Shown in pieces: positions 52,727 through 60,443 of a DNA stretch of 64,000 nucleotides; the first letter of the stretch is position 1, and each line of letters opens with the position of its first letter. A program made the position numbers and the translations under genes. This DNA is from Candidatus Limimorpha caballi (GTDB lineage: Bacteria > Bacteroidota > Bacteroidia > Bacteroidales > F082), in contig JAGHUX010000007.1 of NCBI GenBank assembly GCA_018064605.1, forward strand, positions 62,001 to 126,000, read 5' to 3'. The notes beneath the pieces are model-generated. The model worked only from the letters and a program-made list of their open reading frames with translations. It made no database searches and was not told the DNA's origin.

Positions 52727-52763
52727 CAAATATAGCGAATATATGTGCCCGTTGTGGGCATAG
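52727..52763 (-). promoter_or_regulatory. Promoter plus 21-bp palindrome, site 3 (WYL operon)
   Basis: -7 box TATATTTG (52727-52734, minus strand), 8-bp gap, palindrome ATGTGCC-N7-GGCATAG (52743-52763). Same geometry as sites 1 and 2, with a weaker sequence match; unlike those it is not part of a good terminator, so its conservation points to protein binding. Confidence 0.75.
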
Positions 52764-52787
52764 GTTGTTTTTTTCTTTTGACCATTT

Positions 52788-52818
52788 AAAAAACCACCCT
52801 GTTTCCAAGGTGGTTTTT
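52788..52818. terminator. Bidirectional terminator near the ferredoxin oxidoreductase operon end
   Basis: Stem 52791-52798 with 52809-52816, flanked by A run on one side and T run on the other. It ends the oxidoreductase operon (minus strand, stop at 52841). Confidence 0.8.
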
Positions 52819-52840
52819 CGCTTTTATAAGAATCAAAATC

Positions 52841-53377
52841 TTACTTCACGTTGTCTTTTCCGACCTGAACGGCCTGCATGTTCAACGGGATGAGCTTGTG
52901 GGCGCGTTCCGGCAGGCTGTGGCGCAGACCTTCTTCGACGTTCTTGTCGAGGATAATCGGGCGGAGCTTCAGGAAAGCACCGAGGATGATCATGTTGAAC
53001 ACCTTGCTGTTACCCATGTCGGATGCCAGCTGGGCGCCTTCGATGGTGTGGATGTGAATGTCGGTACGTGTTGGCTTCTTGGTGATGCCGTTCGGGTCGT
53101 AAAGGAGGTAACCGCCCGGTTTCACTTTTGATTCGAACTTGTCGAGTGACTGCTGGTTGAGGATCACCGCTGTGTCGAAAGCGTTGAGGATAGGTGAGCA
53201 CACGCGTTCATCGCTGACGATGACAGTCACGTTTGCTGTGCCGCCGCGCATCTCGGGACCGTATGACGGCATCCAGCTCACTTCTTTGCCTTCCATAATA
53301 CCGCTATAAGCAAGGATCTTACCCATTGACAAGACACCTTGTCCGCCGAATCCGGCAATAATAATTTCTTCTGTCAT
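52841..53377 (-). CDS. 2-oxoacid:ferredoxin oxidoreductase, gamma subunit
   Basis: 178 residues. EEIIIAGFGGQGVLSMGKIL, SWMPSYGPEMRGGTANVTVI and SPILNAFDTAVILNQQSL are typical of the gamma subunit of pyruvate/2-oxoglutarate/2-oxoisovalerate ferredoxin oxidoreductases. Last gene of a four-gene operon (ferredoxin, alpha, beta, gamma). The enzyme oxidatively decarboxylates a 2-oxoacid to acyl-CoA while reducing ferredoxin. Whether the substrate is 2-oxoglutarate or a branched-chain 2-oxoacid cannot be decided. Confidence 0.92.
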   Translation of the reverse strand: MTEEIIIAGFGGQGVLSMGKILAYSGIMEGKEVSWMPSYGPEMRGGTANVTVIVSDERVCSPILNAFDTAVILNQQSLDKFESKVKPGGYLLYDPNGITKKPTRTDIHIHTIEGAQLASDMGNSKVFNMIILGAFLKLRPIILDKNVEEGLRHSLPERAHKLIPLNMQAVQVGKDNVK

Positions 53378-53393
53378 TGCTTTACTTTTTTAA

Positions 53394-54209
53394 TTATTTT
53401 TCAACGATCTTTCCGTCAACTTTGATGTCTCCGAGCGGATATTCTGGGAGCATGTTTTCGACTAACCACTGGTTGGCCTTGACCGGGTCCATCTTCCAGT
53501 TGGAGTTGCAGTTGGAAACGATTTCAACGAAGTTCACGCCGCTCTTGCCATTGATCTGATTCTCGAACGCCTTCTTGATGGCGGCCTTTGCCTTGCGCAC
53601 GTGTGCCGGGTCATAGACGGCCTGACGTGTGACGTATTTGGTGCCGGGAAGGCGGGCGATGAGTTCTGTGATATGGAGCGGGTAGCCGTTGTTCGGGATG
53701 CCGTCGAAGCCTGCGCCCGCCGGCAACGTGGCCTTACGTCCGTAAGGTGTCGTGGCGGTCTTCATGCCTTCGAGTGTGGTAGGGGCCATCTGGCCGCCTG
53801 TCATGCCGTAGATGCCGTTGTTGACGAAGATCATGGTGATGTTCTCGCCGCGGTTGCATGTGTGGATCGTCTCGCATGTTCCGATGGCCGCGAGGTCGCC
53901 GTCGCCCTGATATGAGAAGACGACTTTGTCGGGCCACACGCGCTTGATGCCTGTCGCGCATGCTGTCGCACGGCCGTGGGCTGCCTCGATGAAGTCAACA
54001 TCGAAATAGTCGTATGCCATGACCGAGCATCCTACAGGAGAAACGCCGATGGTCTTCTCATCGATGCCTAATTCTTCGATGACTTCGGCGATGATGCGGT
54101 GAATTGTACCGTGACCGCAGCCTGGGCAATAGTGGAAAGGCTTGCTTGTCAATAACTTAGATTTCTCGTAAACTAAGTTTTCTGGTTTGATGATATCTTC
54201 AACTGTCAT
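53394..54209 (-). CDS. 2-oxoacid:ferredoxin oxidoreductase, beta (thiamine-binding) subunit
   Basis: 271 residues. HYCPGCGHGTIHRIIAEVIEE, then FSYQGDGDLAAIGTCETIHT with the thiamine diphosphate GDGD motif and the later Asn residues (NNGIYGMTGGQ). It holds thiamine diphosphate. It follows the alpha gene by 4 bp. Confidence 0.93.
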   Translation of the reverse strand: MTVEDIIKPENLVYEKSKLLTSKPFHYCPGCGHGTIHRIIAEVIEELGIDEKTIGVSPVGCSVMAYDYFDVDFIEAAHGRATACATGIKRVWPDKVVFSYQGDGDLAAIGTCETIHTCNRGENITMIFVNNGIYGMTGGQMAPTTLEGMKTATTPYGRKATLPAGAGFDGIPNNGYPLHITELIARLPGTKYVTRQAVYDPAHVRKAKAAIKKAFENQINGKSGVNFVEIVSNCNSNWKMDPVKANQWLVENMLPEYPLGDIKVDGKIVEK

Positions 54210-54213
54210 TTTC

Positions 54214-55299
54214 TTATTCTCCTATAATTTGTTTCTTCATTGCTTCGAGAACTTCCTCCGGTGTGTGGATGATGCCACCGACGCGGCCGAAGTGTTCGGC
54301 TTTGACGCGGCCGTTGCATGCCAATCTGACGTCTTCAATCATCTGGCCACAGCTCAATTCGACTGAAAGGAATCCTTTGACGCCGTGGTTGATGAGGTTT
54401 TCGATAGCCTTTGTAGGATAAGGGAAGAGAGTGATCGGACGGAGAAGGCCGAGTTTCAGGCCCTGTTCGCGGCCGAGCTGCACTGACTTCTGCGCGATAC
54501 GTGCGCTTGAGCCGTACGCCACGAACACGTAGTCGGCATCTTCGCAGTTGATCTCTTCGTAACGCACCTCGTTCTCTTCGACCATCTTGTATTTGGCCTG
54601 AAGGTGACGGTTGTGCTCTTCCATCTTGTTGGAGTCGAGGTCGAGTGAGGTGATGATTCTGTGCTGGGTGCCTCTCTTGCGGCCTGTCAACGCCCATGGG
54701 TATTTGGCCTTGATTTCCTCTTCTGTCATGCGTGGTTTCTGTTCCGGAAGGACGACCTTCTCCATCATCTGGCCGATTGCGCCGTCAGAGAGGATACATA
54801 CTGCCATGCGGTATTTGAATGCGAGGTCGAAGCCGAGAGCCACGAAGTCAGCCATTTCCTGCACTGATGCCGGGGCGAGGACGATGTTCTTGTAGTCGCC
54901 GTTGCCGCCGCCCTTCACTGCCTGGAAGTAGTCGGCCTGTGACGGCTGGATTGTGCCGAGGCCCGGGCCGCCGCGGACGACGTCAGCATAGACGCAAGGG
55001 ACTTCAGCACCTGCGATGTAGGCGATGCCTTCCTGTTTCAGGCACACGCCGGGGCTTGATGATGATGTCATCACGCGTTTTCCAGCTGCGCCGGCAGCAT
55101 AAACCATATTGATAGCTGCCAATTCACTTTCTGCTTGCAGAACGACCATGCCGGTACGTTCATAAGGGTTCTGTTCTGACAGATACTCAATCACTTCCGA
55201 CTGTGGGGTGATAGGATATCCGAAATAAGCATCGCAGCCGTAGCGGATGGCGCTTTCTGCCAATGCTTCGTTACCCTTCATCAATTTTAATTCTCCCAT
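54214..55299 (-). CDS. 2-oxoacid:ferredoxin oxidoreductase, alpha subunit (VorB/KorA type)
   Basis: 361 residues. [31 protein letters not shown]-like N-terminus (seen as [19 protein letters not shown]), [20 protein letters not shown]-like substrate loop, and [17 protein letters not shown] near the C-terminus. It supplies the CoA and 2-oxoacid pyrimidine-domain side of the active site. Annotated homologues in Bacteroidales are often called 3-methyl-2-oxobutanoate dehydrogenase subunit VorB. Confidence 0.92.
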   Translation of the reverse strand: [361 protein letters not shown]

Positions 55300-55334
55300 T
55301 ATTTTTAATTTTTAAATGTTTGACAATGATTTGA

Positions 55335-55559
55335 TTACAATTTTACTTTATAAACAGAAATGACACCGTCCGGACAGACGATGCCACAGCTCGCGCAACC
55401 GATGCACTTGTCTGGTTCTGCCATGTAGGCGTAATTGTAACCTTTTCCATTAACTTCTTTTGCCAATCCGAGAACCTGCATCGGACAGTTGACGACGCAC
55501 ACGCCGCAACCTTTACAACGCTCAGTATCAACGGATACAGCACCTTTGAAACCTGCCAT
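55335..55559 (-). CDS. 2-oxoacid:ferredoxin oxidoreductase, delta subunit (2x[4Fe-4S] ferredoxin)
   Basis: 74 residues with two CxxCxxCxxxCP clusters: CKGCGVCVVNCP and CIGCASCGIVCP. It carries electrons from the thiamine site to free ferredoxin. First gene of the operon, starting 35 bp upstream of the alpha subunit. Confidence 0.93.
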   Translation of the reverse strand: MAGFKGAVSVDTERCKGCGVCVVNCPMQVLGLAKEVNGKGYNYAYMAEPDKCIGCASCGIVCPDGVISVYKVKL

Positions 55560-55712
55560 AATTTTAGATTTTTAAGTTATTATTATGTTTGAATATTTCT
55601 TTTTACTGTGTTTTCAAAAACGCACAAAATTACAAAACATTTTCGAGACAATCAAAAAAAATGTGAAATATTTTTGATTGAATATTTTGCAAAAAACTTG
55701 AAAACGTAAAAC

Positions 55713-55895
55713 AAAAAAAGCGCGGAAGCGTTCTACAGTAGATGGCACGGTACAGCCACAAGAAGAAAACACAATCCGCGCTTGAATCTTCTGATTCAAG
55801 CTGTGGGATGTTTCGTCTTTCTTGTTTCTGAATGTACCGTTTCTTCTACTGTAGATGAAACATTGAGCTTTATTGTAAAATGTCGAAAATCGACG
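55713..55895 (-). ncRNA. Putative 6S-like structured small RNA
   Basis: On the minus strand a perfect -7 box (55899-55906) is followed by a rod-like fold. Stem 55845-55854 with 55733-55742 (10 bp), a symmetric 5x5 internal bubble, then 55833-55839 with 55748-55754 (7 bp), then further imperfect pairing and a 9-bp apical hairpin near 55780-55802. The 3' end pairs 55775-55783 with 55718-55726 before a run of seven T, a plausible terminator. A long interrupted rod with a central bubble, own promoter and ~180-nt length recall 6S RNA. No coding frame is present in the ~500-bp gap. Confidence 0.55.
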
Positions 55896-55898
55896 CTG

Positions 55899-55906
55899 CA
55901 AAAATA
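55899..55906 (-). promoter_or_regulatory. Bacteroidota -7 box (TATTTTTG) of the putative small RNA
   Basis: Exact consensus on the minus strand, just before the folded region. Confidence 0.65.
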
Positions 55907-55972
55907 GAAATATTTTTAACTCAATTGTAAAATCATAGAAAATAATTGTCAAAATCGCATTTTTGCCGTATC

Positions 55973-56010
55973 AAAAAAGAAGTTTGGAAGATGTGTCTCT
56001 TCCAAACTTC
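55973..56010 (-). terminator. Rho-independent terminator of the aminotransferase gene
   Basis: Perfect 13-bp stem (55979-55991 with 55998-56010) and, on the minus strand, a run of six T. Confidence 0.92.
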
Positions 56011-56059
56011 AGGACTAATCTATATAAAATTCGCGAAAAACTGCTGAATCCGCGAGATT

Positions 56060-57376
56060 TTATTTCACCGGATGGTCTTTCGCGAATGCCTGTAGTCTCT
56101 CGGCGAGGACAGGGATTTCCTCTCTCTGAATCAATGAGGTGCAGGCGCGAATGCCCTGACGTGTGGAGCCGCATGTGTCAAGCGAGATTGCCGAAATGCC
56201 GTAGTACATCATTTCTTCGACGAGGTCTGCGCCGGTGAATCCGGGGTAGCAGTATGTGAAGTAGAAGCCGTCGGCGATCGGTTCGCCGAGGTCTTCGTCG
56301 TATGTGATGTAGAAGTTGGCGGCAGTGAAAGCGTCTTTCATCATCTTCGCCTTGCGGCCGTATTCGAGGACGTCGTCGCGGTAGTTGTAAATGCCGTCGT
56401 TGACAGCCTTCAGCACGCCTGCGAGAGCGTATTGCGCCGAGTGTGAGACGCCTGACGTGAGCGGGTGCAACGCGCCGAAGAGTATGCCGCGCATGAAGAT
56501 CTCCTGTCCGCAGAAGCCTTTCAGGTCGGGGTAATGGCGTTTCGCCAGCTTGTCGCTGATGCCGAGGAAGGCGCAGCGTTCGCCCGCGAAGCTGAACGCC
56601 TTAGAGCTGGAGATCATGAGGATGTAGTTGTCGGTGTACTTGCCCACTGTCGGCTGGAACGGCGCGACGCCCGGATGACTGTAGTCTTTTCTGAAGTCCA
56701 TGCCGAAATATGCGAGGTCTTCAAGCACGATGACATCGTATTTGTTCGCGAGCTCGCCGATGATCTTGAGCTCCTCGTCGGTGAGGCACACCCATGTCGG
56801 GTTGTTAGGATTCGAGTAAAGGATGCTGTGGATCCTGCCTGTCGAAAGAATCTCTTCGAGTTTCGCGCGGAGTTTCTCGCCGCGGTAGTCGTAGATGTCG
56901 AAGTGCTCCATCGGGATGCCGAGGACCTTGCACTGGAATTTATGGACAGGGAATCCAGGGTCAACGAAGAGCATGGTGTTCTTCTCTTTGCTGATGTGGC
57001 CCGTGATCATGAACGAGGCGAAGGCACCCTGCATGGATCCGACGGTCGGGACGCAGTTGGCCGCATCAACGTCAAGGTCAAGGAAGTTCTTGATGAAACG
57101 CGATGCTTCTTTCTTCAGTGCCGGTACGCCGTCGATGGGAGGGTAGCACGCCGCGACGCCGTCCTGCACGGCTTTCATCTGCGCCTCGATGCCGGCTTTC
57201 GCCGCAGGGAGACCGGGGTTGCCGATCTCCATGTGGATGAATTTCGTGCCGCTCGCCGTCTCGAGGTCTCTCGCGAGCTTGTTGATTTCACGGATGCCGG
57301 CCTTGCCAACGCACGGAAGGTTGCTCTCTGCGAACACCTTCTTGACGATTTCTTCTCTTACTATGTTGTTATTCAT
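56060..57376 (-). CDS. PLP-dependent aminotransferase, class I/II
   Basis: 438 residues. GNPGLPAAKAGIEAQ, SNPNNPTWVCLTDEELKIIG, LEDLAYFGMDFR, and the PLP lysine in ISSSKAFSFAGERCAFLG. Aspartate-aminotransferase fold; likely an amino acid:2-oxoacid transaminase, substrate not readable. The ATG at 57376 is used because the in-frame upstream part is AT-rich and contains the -7 box (57424-57431). That upstream part would also overlap the neighbouring DUF4421 gene. Confidence 0.9.
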   Translation of the reverse strand: MNNNIVREEIVKKVFAESNLPCVGKAGIREINKLARDLETASGTKFIHMEIGNPGLPAAKAGIEAQMKAVQDGVAACYPPIDGVPALKKEASRFIKNFLDLDVDAANCVPTVGSMQGAFASFMITGHISKEKNTMLFVDPGFPVHKFQCKVLGIPMEHFDIYDYRGEKLRAKLEEILSTGRIHSILYSNPNNPTWVCLTDEELKIIGELANKYDVIVLEDLAYFGMDFRKDYSHPGVAPFQPTVGKYTDNYILMISSSKAFSFAGERCAFLGISDKLAKRHYPDLKGFCGQEIFMRGILFGALHPLTSGVSHSAQYALAGVLKAVNDGIYNYRDDVLEYGRKAKMMKDAFTAANFYITYDEDLGEPIADGFYFTYCYPGFTGADLVEEMMYYGISAISLDTCGSTRQGIRACTSLIQREEIPVLAERLQAFAKDHPVK

Positions 57377-57423
57377 GTCGTATTTATTGATTTTTAATGA
57401 ATTATCTTCAGAATAAATTTCCG

Positions 57424-57431
57424 CAAAGATA
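57424..57431 (-). promoter_or_regulatory. Bacteroidota -7 box (TATCTTTG) for the aminotransferase gene
   Basis: Exact TAnnTTTG match on the minus strand, 47 bp before the chosen ATG. Confidence 0.6.
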
Positions 57432-57468
57432 ATCAATTTTGTTTTGATGTCAAATAAAATGTGAAAAA

Positions 57469-58584
57469 TTAAAATCTGCATCCGATGCACAGCCTGGCTT
57501 TCACGGTGCGGTAGATGGATCTTGACCTGCCTCCTATGATTTCGTCCATGTCGCGGAGGCTTATGTGGCTCATCGTCGTGGTGTAATAGGCGGCGACATA
57601 GCCTCTTTTCCAGGAGTAAGAGATGCTCGCCATGCCGCTGCAGCAGAAGTCGAGCAGGGAATATGGAACCCTGTAATCCCTGGAGCGTATCTCGATGTCA
57701 AATTTTTCGGCGTTCGTCTCCCTCGAATAGTGCACGTCGGAGACCGACACTGTCCTTTCGTTCCAGACCATCAGTGATGGCTCGATGGATACGTGTATCA
57801 GCCATGACTTGAGGACCCAGTTGTAGGCGTAACCCGCGCCGAGTGACAGGTACCGTGTCGTGCCGCCCGACAGCACGTCGGTTATGGAGTCTCTCGGGAT
57901 CGCGTGCTGCCCGTAGTTCGGGTGCATGAGGGCGAGGGTGTTCTGGTAGAACTCGTCGTCGTGGCCCAGCCACAGGTCGTCGTGGTAGAATGACATTATC
58001 GCTATCACGCTGCCGGCGCTTCTCTTCTGGACCTTCGAGAATGAGAACCCCGCCGGGTACGAGAACCTCTTGTTGTTGAACGTGTAGTAGAAATTGACCG
58101 ACACGCCTTTGAGATGGTTGTTGCCCGACATCTCGGTGTTGAATCTGGTGTTGTGCAGGTTCCCGACGTTGAATGAGCGTATCTCGGTGCTGAAGCGGTT
58201 CCCCAGCAGCCTCAGCCCGAAGTCCTTGTCGTCCGTCTTGCCGTTGACTTTCTTGAAGTTGACCGAGACCACGGCTCCAACGCCCCTGTAGGCGACGCCA
58301 ATCCCCGTCGAGGTGGTGAGCTCGTTGCTGATGGGGTTGGACTTGCCGTCAATGACAAGGTTGTAGTGGTGCTGCATCATGTTCTCGTTGAGTGAGAACG
58401 CCCAGTTCCCCCACGGCCTGCCGATGTACAGCGTGTCGTATTTCACATCCGGATGAAACAGGAGGTGGACAAGCCTCCCCACAATGCCGTTTTCTTCCTT
58501 CCCGGATTTCTCCTGCGCGGATGCGTTGGCGCACGCGCACTGCAAGGCGGTCAGGATAACGGCAAATACCAAAATCTTTCTCAT
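57469..58584 (-). CDS. DUF4421 family outer-membrane-type protein
   Basis: 371 residues with a signal peptide (MRKILVFAVILTALQCACANA). The mature part has many alternating beta strands with aromatic ends (YIGRPWGNWAFSLNENMMQHH, GVSVNFYYTFNNKRFSYPAG, YLSLGAGYAYNWVLK, and a final C-terminal Phe), as expected for a beta-barrel in the outer membrane. It fits DUF4421 of Bacteroidales. Function unknown. It ends about 90 bp from the aminotransferase start. Confidence 0.75.
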   Translation of the reverse strand: MRKILVFAVILTALQCACANASAQEKSGKEENGIVGRLVHLLFHPDVKYDTLYIGRPWGNWAFSLNENMMQHHYNLVIDGKSNPISNELTTSTGIGVAYRGVGAVVSVNFKKVNGKTDDKDFGLRLLGNRFSTEIRSFNVGNLHNTRFNTEMSGNNHLKGVSVNFYYTFNNKRFSYPAGFSFSKVQKRSAGSVIAIMSFYHDDLWLGHDDEFYQNTLALMHPNYGQHAIPRDSITDVLSGGTTRYLSLGAGYAYNWVLKSWLIHVSIEPSLMVWNERTVSVSDVHYSRETNAEKFDIEIRSRDYRVPYSLLDFCCSGMASISYSWKRGYVAAYYTTTMSHISLRDMDEIIGGRSRSIYRTVKARLCIGCRF

Positions 58585-58647
58585 GGGCGGGAATATTAAT
58601 CAAAAAAGGCCTGCAAATCATTAAAATCAACTCTTTGCAAACCTCTG

Positions 58648-58676
58648 TGGGTCGTACTGGACTCGAACCAGTGACT
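58648..58676 (-). other. tRNA 3'-end fragment: attachment site at the left end of an integrated element
   Basis: The minus strand reads ACTGG-TTCGAGT-CCAGT, a perfect T arm, followed by ACGACCCA, a typical acceptor 3' strand. No matching 5' half, D arm or anticodon arm precedes it, so it is only the 3' end of a tRNA gene. Such fragments are left where an element integrates into a tRNA gene. Genes to its right are phage-like. The rest of the 58585-58791 gap shows nothing else. Confidence 0.65.
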
Positions 58677-58791
58677 TATTACGCACACTATGCCCTTTGG
58701 TAATGAAAAGGTTAAGTTTTTATATATGGGCGTTTTTCGTCATAGTCTGCCGGTTTTCTGCCGTACTTTTGTTATTTGTAAGTATTGATTA

Positions 58792-59043
58792 TTAAAATAG
58801 TATTTCGTTTTCTTTTGTAGTTGTCAATCTAATCCATGTTACTTTTCTATTCTCATCATAGATTGATAGTCTGTAAGTTTTAGATACGGGTATATCTTTG
58901 AAATATACCATTTCATGATGTCTTTCGCCATGCGCAAAAACATATTGGTAATACTTACTGAGAAATTCTTCAAAACCCTCAGTAAGTTCATTGATTAATT
59001 CAGTACTTTTTTCTAGTGATTCAAGTTCTTCGTTTGTACTCAT
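58792..59043 (-). CDS. Hypothetical protein, 83 residues, in the element's repressor operon
   Basis: No family recognised. Helical, acidic N-terminus (NEELESLEKSTELINELTEG) and a beta-rich second half (YRLSIYDENRKVTWIRLTTT). It overlaps the repressor-like gene by 4 bp, so it is translationally coupled to it and may modify its activity. Confidence 0.55.
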   Translation of the reverse strand: MSTNEELESLEKSTELINELTEGFEEFLSKYYQYVFAHGERHHEMVYFKDIPVSKTYRLSIYDENRKVTWIRLTTTKENEILF

Positions 59044-59366
59044 TTTTTTGTTAATATTTCATATAATTCTTTATCTTTTATATATCGCAAAACTTCATCG
59101 CTCTTATCTTTTGCAATCTTAATTTGAAGTGTTACCTCAGTGGTTTGTTCGTCCTCTTTCGGTTGGGTAAAAAGATCTACAAAATCATACCCTACAAATT
59201 TTGATATGGTAAAAAGTGTTTTGACGGGAAAATCTTCTTTGTTTAATAAATAATCAAGATTTTGCTTCGCCATACCAAGCTCTTTTGCCACCGAAACTAA
59301 GGTGAAACCTCTTTGTTTACAGACAGTTCTGATTGTTTTACCGATGTTGATGTCTTCTGTTTTCAT
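59040..59366 (-). CDS. XRE-type helix-turn-helix protein, probable element repressor
   Basis: 108 residues. The N-terminal HTH is KTIRTVCKQRGFTLVSVAKE then LGMAKQNLDYLL; the C-terminal part is a charged tail (VTLQIKIAKDKSDEVLRYIK). It faces the early genes across a divergent promoter region with palindromes, the arrangement of a lysogeny switch. ATG at 59366 is preferred to 59375 because the -7 box (59373-59380) overlaps the latter. Confidence 0.75.
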   Translation of the reverse strand: MKTEDINIGKTIRTVCKQRGFTLVSVAKELGMAKQNLDYLLNKEDFPVKTLFTISKFVGYDFVDLFTQPKEDEQTTEVTLQIKIAKDKSDEVLRYIKDKELYEILTKK

Positions 59367-59372
59367 ATTGTT

Positions 59373-59474
59373 CAAATTTAGTGTTTTTATTTAATTGATT
59401 ATCAATATGGTGTAAAAATTTTTAATTATTTCGTAAAAAAATGTTTTACCGTGTCAAAATATATTGTACTTTTG
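59373..59474. promoter_or_regulatory. Divergent control region of the integrated element
   Basis: Minus-strand -7 box TAAATTTG (59373-59380) for the repressor and plus-strand -7 box TACTTTTG (59467-59474) for the early genes. Between them are a 13-bp palindrome ATTGAT-T-ATCAAT (59394-59406) and three GTAAAA-type motifs, two direct and one inverted, at about 59411-59448. These are plausible operators. Confidence 0.65.
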
Positions 59475-59528
59475 CGACACAATGTTAAACGAAATGCGCC
59501 GCAAAATTACAAACACAATATTTAAAAG

Positions 59529-59738
59529 ATGAGACAAATAAAGATCAAAGACTTTTGGGACGAGCAGACCAAAGAAACACGAAGTGAAATCTACACCTTC
59601 CTCACTGACAAATGTGGGGTCTCTTACACCACAATTCAAGCATGGTTTCTTCAGTATCGCATTCCTGGCAAACTGGATAAAGATGCGGTACAACAGTATG
59701 TTGCTGAAAAATTTGAATGCGAATTGATATGGGACTGA
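59529..59738 (+). CDS. Phage-type hypothetical protein, 69 residues
   Basis: No family recognised with certainty. The segment VSYTTIQAWFLQYRIPGKLD resembles a DNA-binding helix-turn-helix, suggesting a Cro-like or early regulatory role. First gene right of the divergent promoter region, 55 bp after its -7 box. Confidence 0.55.
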   Translation: MRQIKIKDFWDEQTKETRSEIYTFLTDKCGVSYTTIQAWFLQYRIPGKLDKDAVQQYVAEKFECELIWD

Positions 59739-59815
59739 CAATTGGTGATATTGCCTATCTCCGCGAGCCGGAAGGCGGCCACAACGCTGGCAAGGAAGGA
59801 GTTGAATCATGTTGA
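59729..59815 (+). CDS. Possible 28-residue peptide bridging two phage genes
   Basis: Frame MGLTIGDIAYLREPEGGHNA and 8 further residues. It overlaps the preceding stop and the following start, the arrangement of coupled phage genes, and closes an otherwise untranslated gap. No other support. Confidence 0.25.
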   Translation: MGLTIGDIAYLREPEGGHNAGKEGVESC

Positions 59816-59994
59816 CAGAAGAAGCTATAAGGCTTATCAACAAGGCGTGCAAATTGTACCGCGAAGATCTTATTCAGGTTCAGAATATTATTACCCGAGT
59901 GACACAAGTAAATGATGTAATTGATATTCAGGGAAGTGTAGATAGTTTCAGACAAAAACTCAAAAAGGAGGTGCAGAATGATGTACTATATTGA
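59809..59994 (+). CDS. Phage-type hypothetical protein, 61 residues
   Basis: Helical, no family recognised (EEAIRLINKACKLYREDLIQ, SFRQKLKKEVQND). It overlaps the following gene by 17 bp. Confidence 0.45.
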   Translation: MLTEEAIRLINKACKLYREDLIQVQNIITRVTQVNDVIDIQGSVDSFRQKLKKEVQNDVLY

Positions 59995-60319
59995 TAGGCC
60001 GAGCACATGGAGAGCGGCTAACCGCAAGTGTGCCGAGGTTCAGGAGTTCGTAAACCAGTTCAAGAACTGCCTCGTGGCCAACGAACTTTCACGCGATGCG
60101 ATGATCCAGGACATCCGCCACAAAGTAGAAGAATTGAACGAAGCCTACCCGCGAACAAAGAAACTTGCAGTGGATTTCGGCTCCAGCAATCAACTTTCAT
60201 GCTTTCCGGAACAGAGAAATGTCGCTGACCAATATATCTTCACCATCATTTTCCTTCCCGTCCATACAACCTACGAATTTGCCGAACACATCAATGTATT
60301 GGAGGAGGGAGGCGTGTGA
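59978..60319 (+). CDS. Phage-type hypothetical protein, 113 residues
   Basis: No family recognised. N-terminal helical half (WRAANRKCAEVQEFVNQFKN, MIQDIRHKVEELNEAY) and a beta-rich C-terminal half. A 54-bp stretch of its coding sequence (60131-60184) is repeated exactly just downstream of the gene at 60336-60389. Confidence 0.5.
   Translation: MMYYIDRPSTWRAANRKCAEVQEFVNQFKNCLVANELSRDAMIQDIRHKVEELNEAYPRTKKLAVDFGSSNQLSCFPEQRNVADQYIFTIIFLPVHTTYEFAEHINVLEEGGV
60131..60184 (+). repeat. 54-bp direct repeat, first copy (inside a gene)
   Basis: Identical to 60336-60389. Similarity continues a few bases 5' with one mismatch. It begins GAATTGAACGAAGCC. Confidence 0.9.
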
Positions 60320-60335
60320 TGACGGATCAGTAGAT

Positions 60336-60389
60336 GAATTGAACGAAGCCTACCCGCGAACAAAGAAACTTGCAGTGGATTTCGGCTCC
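60336..60389 (+). repeat. 54-bp direct repeat, second copy (intergenic)
   Basis: Exact copy of 60131-60184, 205 bp downstream, with no open frame of its own. It is the trace of a recent partial duplication. Confidence 0.9.
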
Positions 60390-60443
60390 GCGCTCCTCCA
60401 CAGACCTAAATATTAAATGTTTAACAATTAAATACTAAGTAAA

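Noticed and set aside
56465-57397. 310-codon plus-strand frame opposite the aminotransferase
   Set aside because: Antisense to a gene with an intact PLP site; composition is biased (Glu/Val/Arg-rich) and it crosses that gene's start region.
58640-58740. A complete tRNA gene
   Set aside because: Only the T arm and acceptor 3' strand are present; 75 bp further upstream on the minus strand there is no acceptor 5' strand, D arm or anticodon arm.
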